21,873 nt of DNA from assembly GCA_964534315.1 (NCBI GenBank), contig CAZHOV010000097.1, positions 1 through 21,873 of the forward strand, in the 5' to 3' direction. The notes beneath the pieces were generated by a model. It was not told the origin of the DNA. It saw nothing but the letters and a program-made list of their open reading frames with translations, and made no database searches. Source of the DNA: CAZHOV01 sp964534315. Its GTDB lineage: Bacteria; Bacteroidota; Bacteroidia; Chitinophagales; Saprospiraceae. The position numbers and the translations under genes were made by a program. This document shows, piece after piece, positions 1 to 8,447 of this stretch (position 1 is its first letter; every line of letters begins with the position of its first letter).

Positions 1-140
<140 letters not shown>

Positions 141-145
141 GGGAA

Positions 146-208
146 GTTTGTTGAGTTGTTGAGTTGTTGAGAAAGTATGAAGTATTAAGTATGAAGTATG
201 AAGTATGA
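146..208. repeat. Two further short-word arrays (8-bp then 7-bp)
   Basis: At 146-171 there are about three copies of an 8-bp unit GTTGTTGA. At 174-208 there are five in-register copies of AGTATGA (one variant, AGTATTA). They follow the TAGAAAG array with almost no spacer, so three different word families sit side by side. Confidence 0.85.
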
Positions 209-335
209 AATTATCAACCCACCATTTCAATGGTGGGGCAAACCAAATGAAATTTTCGTGACTACGTCACTACTGGAATACGTGAAGGCCGATGATTTTC
301 AGAGCTTTATAGAAAAGGTAGAGATTAAGAAGTAG
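198..335 (+). pseudogene. Duplicated 3' gene fragment, 45 codons
   Basis: An open frame from ATG 198 to TAG 333-335 (45 residues). Its last 15 residues and stop are identical to the gene tail at 3-50. The ATG lies inside the AGTATGA array and is preceded by an in-frame TGA at 192-194, so the N-terminal residues come from repeat DNA. The body begins IINPPFQWWGKPNEIF and matches no family I recognise. I read it as the 3' end of the upstream gene copied in tandem and cut off at its 5' side by the repeat array. A genuine small protein is possible but less likely. Bases 218-237 also form a perfect 9-bp inverted repeat (CCCACCATT with a 2-base spacer), so part of this copy could be a hairpin element rather than code. 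Confidence 0.45.
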
Positions 336-340
336 AAAGT
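286..340 (+). repeat. Second copy of a 55-bp perfect direct repeat (first copy 1-55)
   Basis: Bases 286-340 are identical to 1-55; the repeat may extend further left beyond the window. Identity stops inside the following TAGAAAG array, where copy 1 continues with TAGAAAG units and copy 2 with TGGAAAG units. The two copies are 285 bp apart. Perfect identity suggests a recent or actively homogenised duplication. Confidence 0.9.
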
Positions 341-406
341 GGAAAGTAGGAAAGTGGAAAGTATAAAGTGGAATATCGTTAAGTCTGGTTGTCTGGTTGA
401 CTGGTC
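331..406. repeat. Second TAGAAAG/TGGAAAG array and a GTCTGGTT array
   Basis: Bases 331-372 repeat the TAGAAAG/TGGAAAG words seen at 48-140, with more divergence. Bases 383-406 hold three 8-bp units (GTCTGGTT twice, then GACTGGTC). From 407 to the topA start I see no gene; the stretch is AT-rich and probably holds the topA promoter. Confidence 0.75.
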
Positions 407-480
407 TTAGAGTTGAAAGAAGTAGGAGTAAAGAAATTCAGAATTAACATTTACCTAAAAGAAAAGAAATTCAAAATAAT

Positions 481-488
481 TACATTTG
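481..488 (+). promoter_or_regulatory. Candidate -7 box upstream of topA
   Basis: TACATTTG matches the Bacteroidota -7 consensus TAnnTTTG exactly. A convincing -33 TTTG at the expected 19-21 bp spacing is not visible, and the implied leader of about 120 bases is long. Confidence 0.3.
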
Positions 489-615
489 CAATTCTACGAA
501 TAAACATTTTAGCTGGTTAAAACAGGATTAATTATGTTAAGTGTTTGAAAATGTATGATTTACAGCAGTGGGGGGTAATCAAAGTAAGGACCAGTTTATG
601 AATTAAAACTATATT

Positions 616-3171
616 ATGTCAAAAAAGTTATTAATAGTAGAGTCGCCTGCAAAAGCTAAAACTATCGAGAAAATTCTGGGGAAGGATTTCACCGTGAAGT
701 CCAGTATGGGGCATGTAAGAGATTTATCGAAGAAAGAGAATGCCGTTGATGTAAAAAATCAATTCAACCCAAAATACGAAGTAACACCCGATAAAAAAAA
801 GGTAGTAAAGGACCTTCAAAGTGCTTTGAAAAAGGTTGAAGAAGTATGGTTAGCAACGGATGAAGACCGCGAAGGGGAGGCTATTTCGTGGCACCTGTGC
901 AAAGTGTTGGGGTTAGATGAAACGTCCACCAAGCGGATCGTCTTTCGTGAGATTACTGCTCCGGCAATAAAAAAAGCTATTCAGAATCCGAGGAAGGTTG
1001 ATATTAACCTGGTCAATGCGCAGCAGGCACGCCGGGTGCTCGACCGCCTCGTAGGATTTGAACTCTCCGGCTTACTATGGAAAAAGGTAAAGGGAAAACT
1101 ATCGGCAGGCCGTGTCCAATCAGTGGCAGTAAAACTGATTGTGGAGCGAGAACGCGCTATTCAACGTTTCGAACCCGAACCCTTCTTTAAAGTCATTGCT
1201 CTATTTGACGTCAAAACAGATGACGGCAAAACGGTTACTCTGAAAGCGGAGTCTCCCAGCCGGTTCAAAAGTGAAGGCAACGCCCGTGAGTTTTTGGAAA
1301 AATGCTTAAAGGCAGAATTTAAAATTGATGATATCAACGTCAAACCTTTAACCCGGCGCCCTACCGCTCCCTTTACCACCTCAACCCTTCAACAGGAGGC
1401 TAGTCGTAAACTAGGGTTCTCCGTAAGTCGTACGATGGTTAATGCGCAGCGCTTGTATGAGCAGGGATTGATCACTTATATGCGGACAGATTCCATCAAT
1501 CTTAGCGAGGTGGCCCTGACCAAAATTGGAGAAGAAATCGAATCGGCATTCGGAAAAGAGTATGTTAAAATCCGCCGTTACAAGAATAAAAAATCTAATG
1601 CCCAGGAGGCACACGAAGCCATTCGTCCCACCTACATCGAACGTCAAAACGTATCCTCAGACAGAGACCAGCAGCGCCTTTATGAATTGATCTGGAAACG
1701 CACAATAGCGTCTCAGATGTCAGATGCTAAGCTGGAAAAAACTACTGTTTCTATAGGGGTTTCCACTGCTCCGGATGCTACCCTTAAAGCCGTTGGAGAG
1801 GTATTAAAATTTGATGGTTTCTTAAAAGTGTATCTAGAGTCAAAAGATGATGATGACGAAGAGGAAACCAAAGGAATATTACCTCCTTTAAAAGTAGGAC
1901 AAATACTGGGTCTTCAAAAAATGGAAGCTAGTGAACGCTTTACCCGTCCTCCCGCCCGGTTTACAGAAGCTAGCTTGGTTAAAAAACTCGAAGAATTGGG
2001 TATCGGCCGCCCTTCCACCTATGCGCCCACTATCTCCAAAATCATGGAAGAGGGTAGAGGTTATGTTATAAAAGCGAACCGGGAAGGGGAAGAACGAAAG
2101 TACAAAGTGATGACTCTCGAAAAAGGAGCCATCAAAGAAGAAACGCAAACGGAAATGACCGGAGCCATCAAAAATCGGCTCGTGCCAACCGATATGGGTA
2201 TGCTGGTTATCGACTTTCTAACGGAGCATTTCAAGGAAGTGATGGACTACAATTTCACCGCAGATATCGAAAAAGAGTTTGATGAAATTGCCTCCGGCGA
2301 TCGTAGATGGACAGAAATGCTTGATTCCTTTTACTGGCCCTTCCATGAAAATGTGGAAGAAACCCTTGAAAACGCCGAGCGTGCTACCGGAGAGAGAATC
2401 CTGGGCGAAGATCCTGATTCCGGACGGACATTACTCGTACGCATGTCGCGCTACGGGCCTGTTGTACAGATAGGTACGGGCGATGAGCTGGAAGAAGGGG
2501 AAAAACCTAAATACGCCAATCTTCGCCCCGGTCAATCTATGGAAACGATTGGTTATGAGGAGGCTTTGGAGTTATTTAAGTTGCCCAAGGATTTGGGAGA
2601 ATATCTCGGTAAAGAAGTTAGCGTCGGTATTGGACGCTACGGTCCTTATGTTCGTCATGGCGACACGTTCGTTTCCCTCGCAAGGGGCGAAGATCCGCTA
2701 TCGGTAGATATGGACAGAGCTAAGGAGTTGATCGACGCCAAACGCAAAGCGGATGAGCCCATCGCCACGTATAAAGGGCTGCCGGTTACCCAGGGAAAAG
2801 GTCGTTTTGGCCCTTTTTTGAAGTGGAACGATATGTTTATCAACATACCCCGCCGTATTGATCCGGCCAATATTACGCTTGATCAAGCTTTTGAATTGAT
2901 CGATAAAAAAATTGAAAAGGAGGCTAACCGCTATATTAAAAAATGGGAGGATGAGAATATTGCACTGGAAAACGGGCGCTGGGGACCTTTTATCCGATTC
3001 AAAAAGAAGAGTGTAAAAATCCCGAAGAAAGAAGATGGAAAAAGAGTAACGCCTGAAGAAGCTAAAGAAATGACTCTTGAAGAAATAAAAAAGCTGATCG
3101 AGGCGGAAATTCCAGATGCTTTTAAGAAAAAGTCCCGGGCTAAGAAGAAAAAGTCAACCAAAACTAAATAA
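616..3171 (+). CDS. topA: DNA topoisomerase I (type IA)
   Basis: 851 residues. Relaxes negatively supercoiled DNA by nicking one strand and passing the other. The Toprim domain at the N-terminus carries the VESPAK motif (Glu9) and the acidic DEDREGE motif at 82-88. The catalytic tyrosine is Tyr288 in LITYMRTDS. The C-terminal third has no zinc-finger cysteine clusters; instead four copies of the G-R-(Y/F/W)-G-P topoisomerase C-terminal repeat occur near residues 612, 674, 730 and 788, followed by a lysine-rich tail that probably binds DNA. This is the arrangement usual for Bacteroidota enzymes. The ATG at 616 begins MSKKLLIVESPAKAK, which matches the family start. The gene ends 8 bp inside the convergent UbiA-family gene, with no terminator between them. 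Confidence 0.98.
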   Translation: MSKKLLIVESPAKAKTIEKILGKDFTVKSSMGHVRDLSKKENAVDVKNQFNPKYEVTPDKKKVVKDLQSALKKVEEVWLATDEDREGEAISWHLCKVLGLDETSTKRIVFREITAPAIKKAIQNPRKVDINLVNAQQARRVLDRLVGFELSGLLWKKVKGKLSAGRVQSVAVKLIVERERAIQRFEPEPFFKVIALFDVKTDDGKTVTLKAESPSRFKSEGNAREFLEKCLKAEFKIDDINVKPLTRRPTAPFTTSTLQQEASRKLGFSVSRTMVNAQRLYEQGLITYMRTDSINLSEVALTKIGEEIESAFGKEYVKIRRYKNKKSNAQEAHEAIRPTYIERQNVSSDRDQQRLYELIWKRTIASQMSDAKLEKTTVSIGVSTAPDATLKAVGEVLKFDGFLKVYLESKDDDDEEETKGILPPLKVGQILGLQKMEASERFTRPPARFTEASLVKKLEELGIGRPSTYAPTISKIMEEGRGYVIKANREGEERKYKVMTLEKGAIKEETQTEMTGAIKNRLVPTDMGMLVIDFLTEHFKEVMDYNFTADIEKEFDEIASGDRRWTEMLDSFYWPFHENVEETLENAERATGERILGEDPDSGRTLLVRMSRYGPVVQIGTGDELEEGEKPKYANLRPGQSMETIGYEEALELFKLPKDLGEYLGKEVSVGIGRYGPYVRHGDTFVSLARGEDPLSVDMDRAKELIDAKRKADEPIATYKGLPVTQGKGRFGPFLKWNDMFINIPRRIDPANITLDQAFELIDKKIEKEANRYIKKWEDENIALENGRWGPFIRFKKKSVKIPKKEDGKRVTPEEAKEMTLEEIKKLIEAEIPDAFKKKSRAKKKKSTKTK

Positions 3172-4087
3172 AAATTAAATAGACCAGGCCAGCTACCATA
3201 ATCCATTTGAGTAGCTGGCTAATTTTATGAAAATCTGCTTTTGTACGTGCATTGGGCAGCAATAAAAAAGAGTGGGTGAGGGGGGCCAAAATGCCTAAGA
3301 ACAGAAACGATAAATGGCTCCAATAGCCGTTAAGTATACTTAGGTACACCGGGTATAATAAAATTCCAAAGAGCAATAATCCAAATCCGAAACCAATGAC
3401 TTTTGCTTTTGAAGGACCGATGACCAACGGTAGTGTTTGAGCATTCTCCGAACGGTCGCCTTCCATATCCTCCAGATCTTTTATAATTTCCCGGTATACG
3501 GTTGACAAAAAGGCAAACAAACAATATCCTATAAAAATGATTCCGATCCAATCGGCTTGTCTAGGGTATTTTTCAGAGAGCAAAGTAAAAGCATTCCATT
3601 CTACTATTAATATCAAAAAGGCTGCAGCGGCACAATAAATACCGATGAATAGATTACCCAGCAAGGGGGTTTTTTTGAGGTATTCAGAATAAAGCCACAA
3701 TCCCAACACTCCGGCAACATAAATGGCTAGTAGGAGATATTGCCCGGTTTGCCATGCAATAACCCAATAGAGTATAAAACCAACAACAAGCGTTATAAAA
3801 TAATAACTCCAGGCTGTGGAAATTGATATTTTAGATTCAATTACCACTTTCTTCGGTTTATTGATCCTGTCCAGCGGCAGATCAATAATATCATTAATGA
3901 TATATCCGCTGGCACCAATGAGCATATTGGCAGTAACGAATAGAAAGAAATTCAGATGGTTCAATTGGGGAGCAATATCAAAACGCCCTAAAATAGAGCG
4001 CAACACGAGATATTGCAGAAAATATTGGGTAATTGCTACAATGAACAGGTTGGGCCAGCGGATCAATTTAAGAAAAGAGTTGTTCAT
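3164..4087 (-). CDS. UbiA-family prenyltransferase, geranylgeranylglycerol-phosphate type
   Basis: 307 residues, a polytopic membrane protein with about eight or nine hydrophobic segments. UbiA enzymes attach an isoprenoid chain to an acceptor using Mg-bound diphosphate. Both aspartate motifs are present: NDIIDLPLD at 65-73 followed by RINKP, and DLEDMEGD at 204-211 followed by RSENAQTLP. The family form resembles the (geranyl)geranylglycerol-phosphate geranylgeranyltransferases annotated in many Bacteroidota. Because menaquinone genes lie elsewhere in the window, a quinone-prenylating role is an alternative I cannot exclude. The start codon lies 3 bases after the stop of the upstream KdsC-like gene, so the two are very probably co-transcribed. 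Its 3' end overlaps topA. Confidence 0.85.
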   Translation of the reverse strand: MNNSFLKLIRWPNLFIVAITQYFLQYLVLRSILGRFDIAPQLNHLNFFLFVTANMLIGASGYIINDIIDLPLDRINKPKKVVIESKISISTAWSYYFITLVVGFILYWVIAWQTGQYLLLAIYVAGVLGLWLYSEYLKKTPLLGNLFIGIYCAAAAFLILIVEWNAFTLLSEKYPRQADWIGIIFIGYCLFAFLSTVYREIIKDLEDMEGDRSENAQTLPLVIGPSKAKVIGFGFGLLLFGILLYPVYLSILNGYWSHLSFLFLGILAPLTHSFLLLPNARTKADFHKISQLLKWIMVAGLVYLIFI

Positions 4088-4090
4088 ATG

Positions 4091-4591
4091 TTAATCCAGC
4101 CAATTATCTTGTATGCGAAGCACTTTTTCGATGACATCGCGTGCACAGCCTTTCCCTCCGTTGACGGGCGAGATAAAATGAGCGATTTCCCTGATTTCAT
4201 GGGCGGCATCTGAAGGGCAGGCCGCGACCGCAACTTTTGTCATTACCTCAAAATCAGGTAGATCATCTCCCATATACAGGATCTCAAGCGGATTGATGTC
4301 GTATTCCTCTATATAGTTTCTGTAGGTGATTAATTTATTGCTGACGCCAGTGTAGATGTGCTTTACGCCCAGGCCATTCAGGCGGTGTACAACACCCTGA
4401 GATTTTCCTCCGGTAATAACAGCAACGTTATAACCTTGATTAATGGCTTTTTTGATAGCATAGCCATCTCTGATATTCATATTTCTTAATAAATCTCCTT
4501 CTTCTGATACCAGTATAGTTCCATCTGTCAAGACACCGTCGACATCAAAAATGAAGGATCTGATATTCCTAAATTTGGCGTAATAATTCAT
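4091..4591 (-). CDS. KdsC-like HAD phosphatase
   Basis: 166 residues, the usual length of the small C0-cap HAD subfamily of 3-deoxy-D-manno-octulosonate-8-phosphate phosphatase (KdsC/YrbI). HAD motif I is FDVDGVLTDG with nucleophile Asp16 and acid/base Asp18. Motif II is in VITGG (Thr60), a conserved Lys86 is motif III, and motif IV is GDDLPD (Asp109, Asp110, Asp113). In the KDO pathway the enzyme removes phosphate before KDO activation for lipopolysaccharide; these enzymes act as cytosolic tetramers. No other KDO gene is present, so substrate is by family only. It lies 33 bases downstream of the Clp-like gene and 3 bases upstream of the UbiA gene, which suggests a leftward operon. Confidence 0.9.
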   Translation of the reverse strand: MNYYAKFRNIRSFIFDVDGVLTDGTILVSEEGDLLRNMNIRDGYAIKKAINQGYNVAVITGGKSQGVVHRLNGLGVKHIYTGVSNKLITYRNYIEEYDINPLEILYMGDDLPDFEVMTKVAVAACPSDAAHEIREIAHFISPVNGGKGCARDVIEKVLRIQDNWLD

Positions 4592-4624
4592 CTAATTTAC
4601 CTTACTAAAAGAACGTGAAAAAAA

Positions 4625-7600
4625 TTATAATTTGGTATAAACATAGGATTTAGCGCTCATTCCGGCAAACAGTAGAAAAGCAAATTCTTCAGGAGTAATA
4701 TCAAGAGTATTTGAATAGCCCGTTCGGATATCCGTTAGGGTATTTTCCTGGTCATAAACCCGAACGACTTCAGGGGCTTGTTCTGTTGCATGTTCTTTTT
4801 CTTTTACCGTCACGATAACAGGAATTGGATTCCTTCTTTTGGTGTAGAACAGATGGATTCCACATTCGCCGGATAAAAGAGTTTCCAATCCGTATCCTTC
4901 GATTGTGATCGTTTTGCTCTTTTCATCCATTTGAATTGAAATATCCAGATATTTGAGCAATTGGATATATTTCTCCAGTAAATAGTCTTCTTGTTCTGCT
5001 CCGGAGCCATTAATGCCTGAATTCACTATGATGACTACTCGTTGGAAATGCTGATCGATGTACTCCGTGATAAAAAGTTTTAAGAAAGAAACTTTCAGGT
5101 AGTACTTTATAAATTCTGTGTAAAGGCTGTCAAATTCAGATTTCGCCAGTTGGTACTGCTCCTGTAATTCTTCGATGCCTTCTTGTTGGAATACCCGGTC
5201 TTTAACGAGATTACGGAAGCCCTTATCAGAGGAATCATTTTTCCAGACGGTAGAACTGGTATGGACTCGTTTAAGCCGGAGCGGGGTTGCTGGTTTCTCG
5301 GTATAATACCGTTCTCGAAACCCTAATTGAAAGGTGCTCAAATGCTCTTTTAGTTGGGCAATTTTCTCTTTGAAGTGATAATATAACCAGTCGAGATCAG
5401 TTTGCTGATCATCTTGAAAAACGAGTACCTCTTCCCGATCTTCTTTATTGTAAAATTCTTTTAAACGATCTTCGAGTTGATCTAGCTGGCGGATCAGTTT
5501 TCCCAAAAAACGTCCGCCCTTCTTTTCGTCCGGAATTTTAGGGAACCAATCTTCATGGAGAGAGTCGGCAAATTCCAGTTTGGTGATCTTAGGGTATAAT
5601 TGACCTTCCTTAAGGAAAATATTCAGGATAATGGGCTGGTCTGAATAAGAAGAGATCAGTTGTTCGGCAGATAACGCTGTCAGGTCGCGCTCAATTTGTC
5701 TTTTTAGGGCGCGTCCGCCCATTCTACTGTTGTATCCTCTTTTAGCTACCCATTCCAGCGCTTCGCCGGAGATGTTCAGCATCGTGGTTCTTCGAACAAA
5801 TCCGTCTCTTTGCAGTAATTCGTGGATTTGCAGCCTGGCAATATCCAGGATACGATTGAATCTTAAGGGTTCAAAAACTATGATTTGATCAATTCGGTTG
5901 ACAAATTCAGGTCTGAAGGACTTTTCAACGCTTCTTCTGTAGATAGCGGCTTCTTGTTCTTGTCGCAATTCGAAGCCCAGTTGTCTGGATACCTCTTTGG
6001 CTCCTATATTGGAGGTCATGATGATGATGGTATTGCTAAAGTCAGTTGTTCGCCCAAGGCTATCGGTCAATCGGGCATCGTCTAACAGTTGAAGCAGAAG
6101 GTCATGAACCGTTGGGTGTGCCTTTTCGATCTCATCGAGCAAAATGACTGAAAAAGGTTTAAACCGGACTTTTCCGGTTAGTTGTCCTTCCGTTTTATAT
6201 TCGCTTCCGATTAGCCTGCTTACGGCGTCGGAATCGACATATTCGTTCATATCGAAGCGAAGTAAGTGATCTTTACTGCCCAGCAAATATTCGTTAATGG
6301 TTTTTGCAGCCTGGGTTTTTCCAACGCCGGTGGGGCCGATGAACATAAAGGAGGCAAGAGGCTTGGTTTGATCTGTGAGACGTGCTTTGACTAGATGGAC
6401 GGCATTGGCAAGGCCTTCGACTGCTTGTTGCTGACCGACGAGTTTACGGCTTAGCGCCTCCGTAATATCCTGTTCATTAATCGTGACCGTATCGTCAAAA
6501 ATGCGGGGTTTAAGTCCGCTGATGAATTCAAATTCTTGGCGAATCTCCGGAGCATCAATTAGCTGGTTTTTATATTTGACAGCCAGTTGATTCATGAATT
6601 TGATAACACTACCGGGCAGAGCTTTTTGTTTGAGATAATTGCGTTGAAATGCAAAGAGTTGTTTAATCGCCTGTATAGAGAAGATACAGTCATGAGAGGC
6701 TTCCAGCAGACGTTTTTGCGCTATTGCTATTTTAATGGCATTCTCATATGAAGCTTCCTGAATGCGCATAATTTGAAACAGATCGCTAAAGCGTCGATCA
6801 GTTTCCTGAATGATTTTCCATTGGTTAGGGGTTGCCAGTAAAACGACCTGAAATGCTCTTTTTTCAATATAAGAAGCCAGCACATCGCTCAGGGTAAGTT
6901 GGTTTTGGGCCGACTTTCCAATTCTTAGTAAGGCTACCGGGTTGTCGATCAATATCTTATCGCTAATCTTTTTATCTGAAATACGGTTTTGTACAAAATG
7001 CAAAATGGCTTCGAAGCGCTTTTGCCATTGGCCTACGACACTCATCCCTGAAATTACCCGGTTGGGGTCGATATGCCATACCTTGATTACTTTTTGATCG
7101 TAAAGAGATTGTTGACTTTCCAGGTATTGGAAAACGGCCTCCTCAATCAAGGTATGTTTTCCCGTTCCGGTATCTCCAATAAGGACAATGGAATTATTAC
7201 TTTTTCCAAAAAGAAGTTGCTGAATTTGGTGGACCCAATTTTCTGTAAAAAAGGCGCGTTTTAGCTCCGTAGGATATTTGGAATTAAGGTCGTAGCCCAC
7301 CCGCTCGATCTCAAGGGCTCCATTAAATTCATTGGAAGGCATGAGTTGAGCAAAAAAATCCCTTTGACGGGCAGATTCAAACCCAAACGGCATAAAATTT
7401 ACATTGATATTCATCTGAACAGTCGTAACAAAACTGTTCTTATGGCTCAGGTAATCTTCTAATTCAAAACTATCCTCCCTGGCTTTCATCTCTCTTTTGA
7501 GTAACTTTGAAATAATTGACGTTACTCTCTTTTCAAAAAGGGAGTGTTCTGACACTTCCCGAGATTCAATCATCGCCAGAAAATGGTAAAAGCCGGGAAA

Positions 7601-7933
7601 GCAAACAAACCACTTTCCCTGAATCTCAAAACGCGCTACCGCAAAAGTGCCTCTAATTGCTCGTTTCTGGATGATTTCATTAAACGCAATAAAATGAAAG
7701 GTGGAATCCGGATTAAATTGGTACCACAATAGATAATGAAGGTTGTGTCTATTTACTTGAATCCCCTTGAATCTCCTGCGAAGCTCTTTTTTTAATAAGC
7801 TAATAGCTTTTTCATACCGCTGATGTTTCACAACATGTTCACCAGTAAAAAGCGGCCGTAAAACATAAGATTGGTGGGTACCTTCTTTTACTTGTTCAAC
7901 TAAAACAGAAAAATTCAGCAGAATTCGGTGCAT
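4625..7933 (-). CDS. Clp-type AAA+ ATPase with a PCRF-like C-terminal domain
   Basis: 1102 residues. There is no ClpN repeat domain; residues 1-230 are unrecognised. The first AAA module has a Walker A (GDTGTGKHT, 253-261) but its likely Walker B (ILIDN, 327-331) lacks the catalytic glutamate, so it may bind but not hydrolyse ATP. The second module is complete and Clp/HSP100-like: Walker A GPTGVGKT 533-540, Walker B VILLDE 596-601, an NR-ID sensor/arginine-finger region near 679, and a small domain with GGRALKR 739-745. A charged helical stretch at 805-960 follows, then about 966-1045 looks like the PCRF domain of class I release factors (GSGAEQEDY, a beta pair, then GECGIHLF), without any GGQ peptide-release domain. 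Probably an unfoldase with an added ribosome- or RNA-related recognition part; the second half of that is inference. It is divergent from the other large AAA gene. Confidence 0.8.
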   Translation of the reverse strand: MHRILLNFSVLVEQVKEGTHQSYVLRPLFTGEHVVKHQRYEKAISLLKKELRRRFKGIQVNRHNLHYLLWYQFNPDSTFHFIAFNEIIQKRAIRGTFAVARFEIQGKWFVCFPGFYHFLAMIESREVSEHSLFEKRVTSIISKLLKREMKAREDSFELEDYLSHKNSFVTTVQMNINVNFMPFGFESARQRDFFAQLMPSNEFNGALEIERVGYDLNSKYPTELKRAFFTENWVHQIQQLLFGKSNNSIVLIGDTGTGKHTLIEEAVFQYLESQQSLYDQKVIKVWHIDPNRVISGMSVVGQWQKRFEAILHFVQNRISDKKISDKILIDNPVALLRIGKSAQNQLTLSDVLASYIEKRAFQVVLLATPNQWKIIQETDRRFSDLFQIMRIQEASYENAIKIAIAQKRLLEASHDCIFSIQAIKQLFAFQRNYLKQKALPGSVIKFMNQLAVKYKNQLIDAPEIRQEFEFISGLKPRIFDDTVTINEQDITEALSRKLVGQQQAVEGLANAVHLVKARLTDQTKPLASFMFIGPTGVGKTQAAKTINEYLLGSKDHLLRFDMNEYVDSDAVSRLIGSEYKTEGQLTGKVRFKPFSVILLDEIEKAHPTVHDLLLQLLDDARLTDSLGRTTDFSNTIIIMTSNIGAKEVSRQLGFELRQEQEAAIYRRSVEKSFRPEFVNRIDQIIVFEPLRFNRILDIARLQIHELLQRDGFVRRTTMLNISGEALEWVAKRGYNSRMGGRALKRQIERDLTALSAEQLISSYSDQPIILNIFLKEGQLYPKITKLEFADSLHEDWFPKIPDEKKGGRFLGKLIRQLDQLEDRLKEFYNKEDREEVLVFQDDQQTDLDWLYYHFKEKIAQLKEHLSTFQLGFRERYYTEKPATPLRLKRVHTSSTVWKNDSSDKGFRNLVKDRVFQQEGIEELQEQYQLAKSEFDSLYTEFIKYYLKVSFLKLFITEYIDQHFQRVVIIVNSGINGSGAEQEDYLLEKYIQLLKYLDISIQMDEKSKTITIEGYGLETLLSGECGIHLFYTKRRNPIPVIVTVKEKEHATEQAPEVVRVYDQENTLTDIRTGYSNTLDITPEEFAFLLFAGMSAKSYVYTKL

Positions 7934-7972
7934 GGAATCTAACTACGGTAAAATAAAGATTAAACAAAAAAA

Positions 7973-8072
7973 GGAAAAGCCTGTTTTTTTTAGTGTTATT
8001 ACAAAAATTACTTAACCAAAATTAATATATATCCTTTCCTCTGCGAGAAAGGATTTAACACCCAGGCTTTCC
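7973..8072. other. Nested inverted repeats, possible structured RNA or small element
   Basis: Three nested complementary pairs lie in the 514-bp gap between the two divergent AAA genes. The outer pair is 7973-7983 with 8063-8072 (one bulged A). The middle is GTGTTA 7993-7998 with TAACAC 8056-8061. The inner is a perfect 8-bp hairpin, ATCCTTTC 8031-8038 with GAAAGGAT 8047-8054. They could fold as one 100-nt structure on either strand. No target-site duplication is seen, so a miniature transposon is not supported but also not excluded. Confidence 0.45.
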
Positions 8073-8104
8073 CTAGCAAGCTAAGTTACTATTTTTCATT
8101 AGAA

Positions 8105-8153
8105 TAGGCAGTTATTTTAAGCATTAATTTGCAAAGAATACGAATAACGCCTA
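8105..8153. other. Imperfect inverted repeat in the divergent gap
   Basis: TAGGCAGTTATT (8105-8116) is complementary to AATAACGCCTA (8143-8153) apart from one bulged A, with a 26-base loop. It lies just beside the nested structure at 7973-8072 and has the same one-base-bulge form. Confidence 0.4.
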
Positions 8154-8236
8154 CTACTCTAAAGGTTATTTTTGCTATAGAAAGAAAGAATCCAGCGGTT
8201 CAAAATGCTGTTTTTTTTCCACACCTAAAACTATTT

Positions 8237-8268
8237 TTTCTTATTTCCATGTTTATAAGTTATATTTG
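8237..8268 (+). promoter_or_regulatory. Candidate promoter of the CbbX-like gene
   Basis: TATATTTG at 8261-8268 matches the -7 consensus TAnnTTTG exactly. TTTC at 8237-8240 could be the -33 element with a 20-bp spacer (three of four bases match TTTG). The implied 5' leader is about 170 bases. Confidence 0.4.
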
Positions 8269-8373
8269 ATTTCTATGAAAAGGTGAAATGCGATGACGCT
8301 ACCTTGTTCAACCAAATAAACTTGATCATTTTTACCAAAAACTACTATTTTATCGAGTAGACTAAATGAATGA

Positions 8374-8388
8374 GGATTATTTTAATCC
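8374..8388 (+). other. Hairpin in the 5' leader of the CbbX-like gene
   Basis: GGATTA and TAATCC form a perfect 6-bp stem with a TTT loop. It lies 60 bases before the start codon, inside the predicted leader. An 8-bp direct repeat, ACGCTACC, occurs on either side at 8296-8303 and 8411-8418. No known riboswitch is recognised. Confidence 0.35.
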
Positions 8389-8447
8389 ATAACCAATCAA
8401 TTTCGTTGGTACGCTACCACTAACTACTAATTAAATAAGGTTTTTGA

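Noticed and set aside
7973..8072. Miniature inverted-repeat transposon
   Set aside because: The outer arms are only 10-11 bp and no target-site duplication flanks them; kept only as a structured region.
8193..8218. CAGC/GCTG stem followed by eight T as a terminator
   Set aside because: Only a 4-bp stem with a 10-base loop, and no gene ends nearby.
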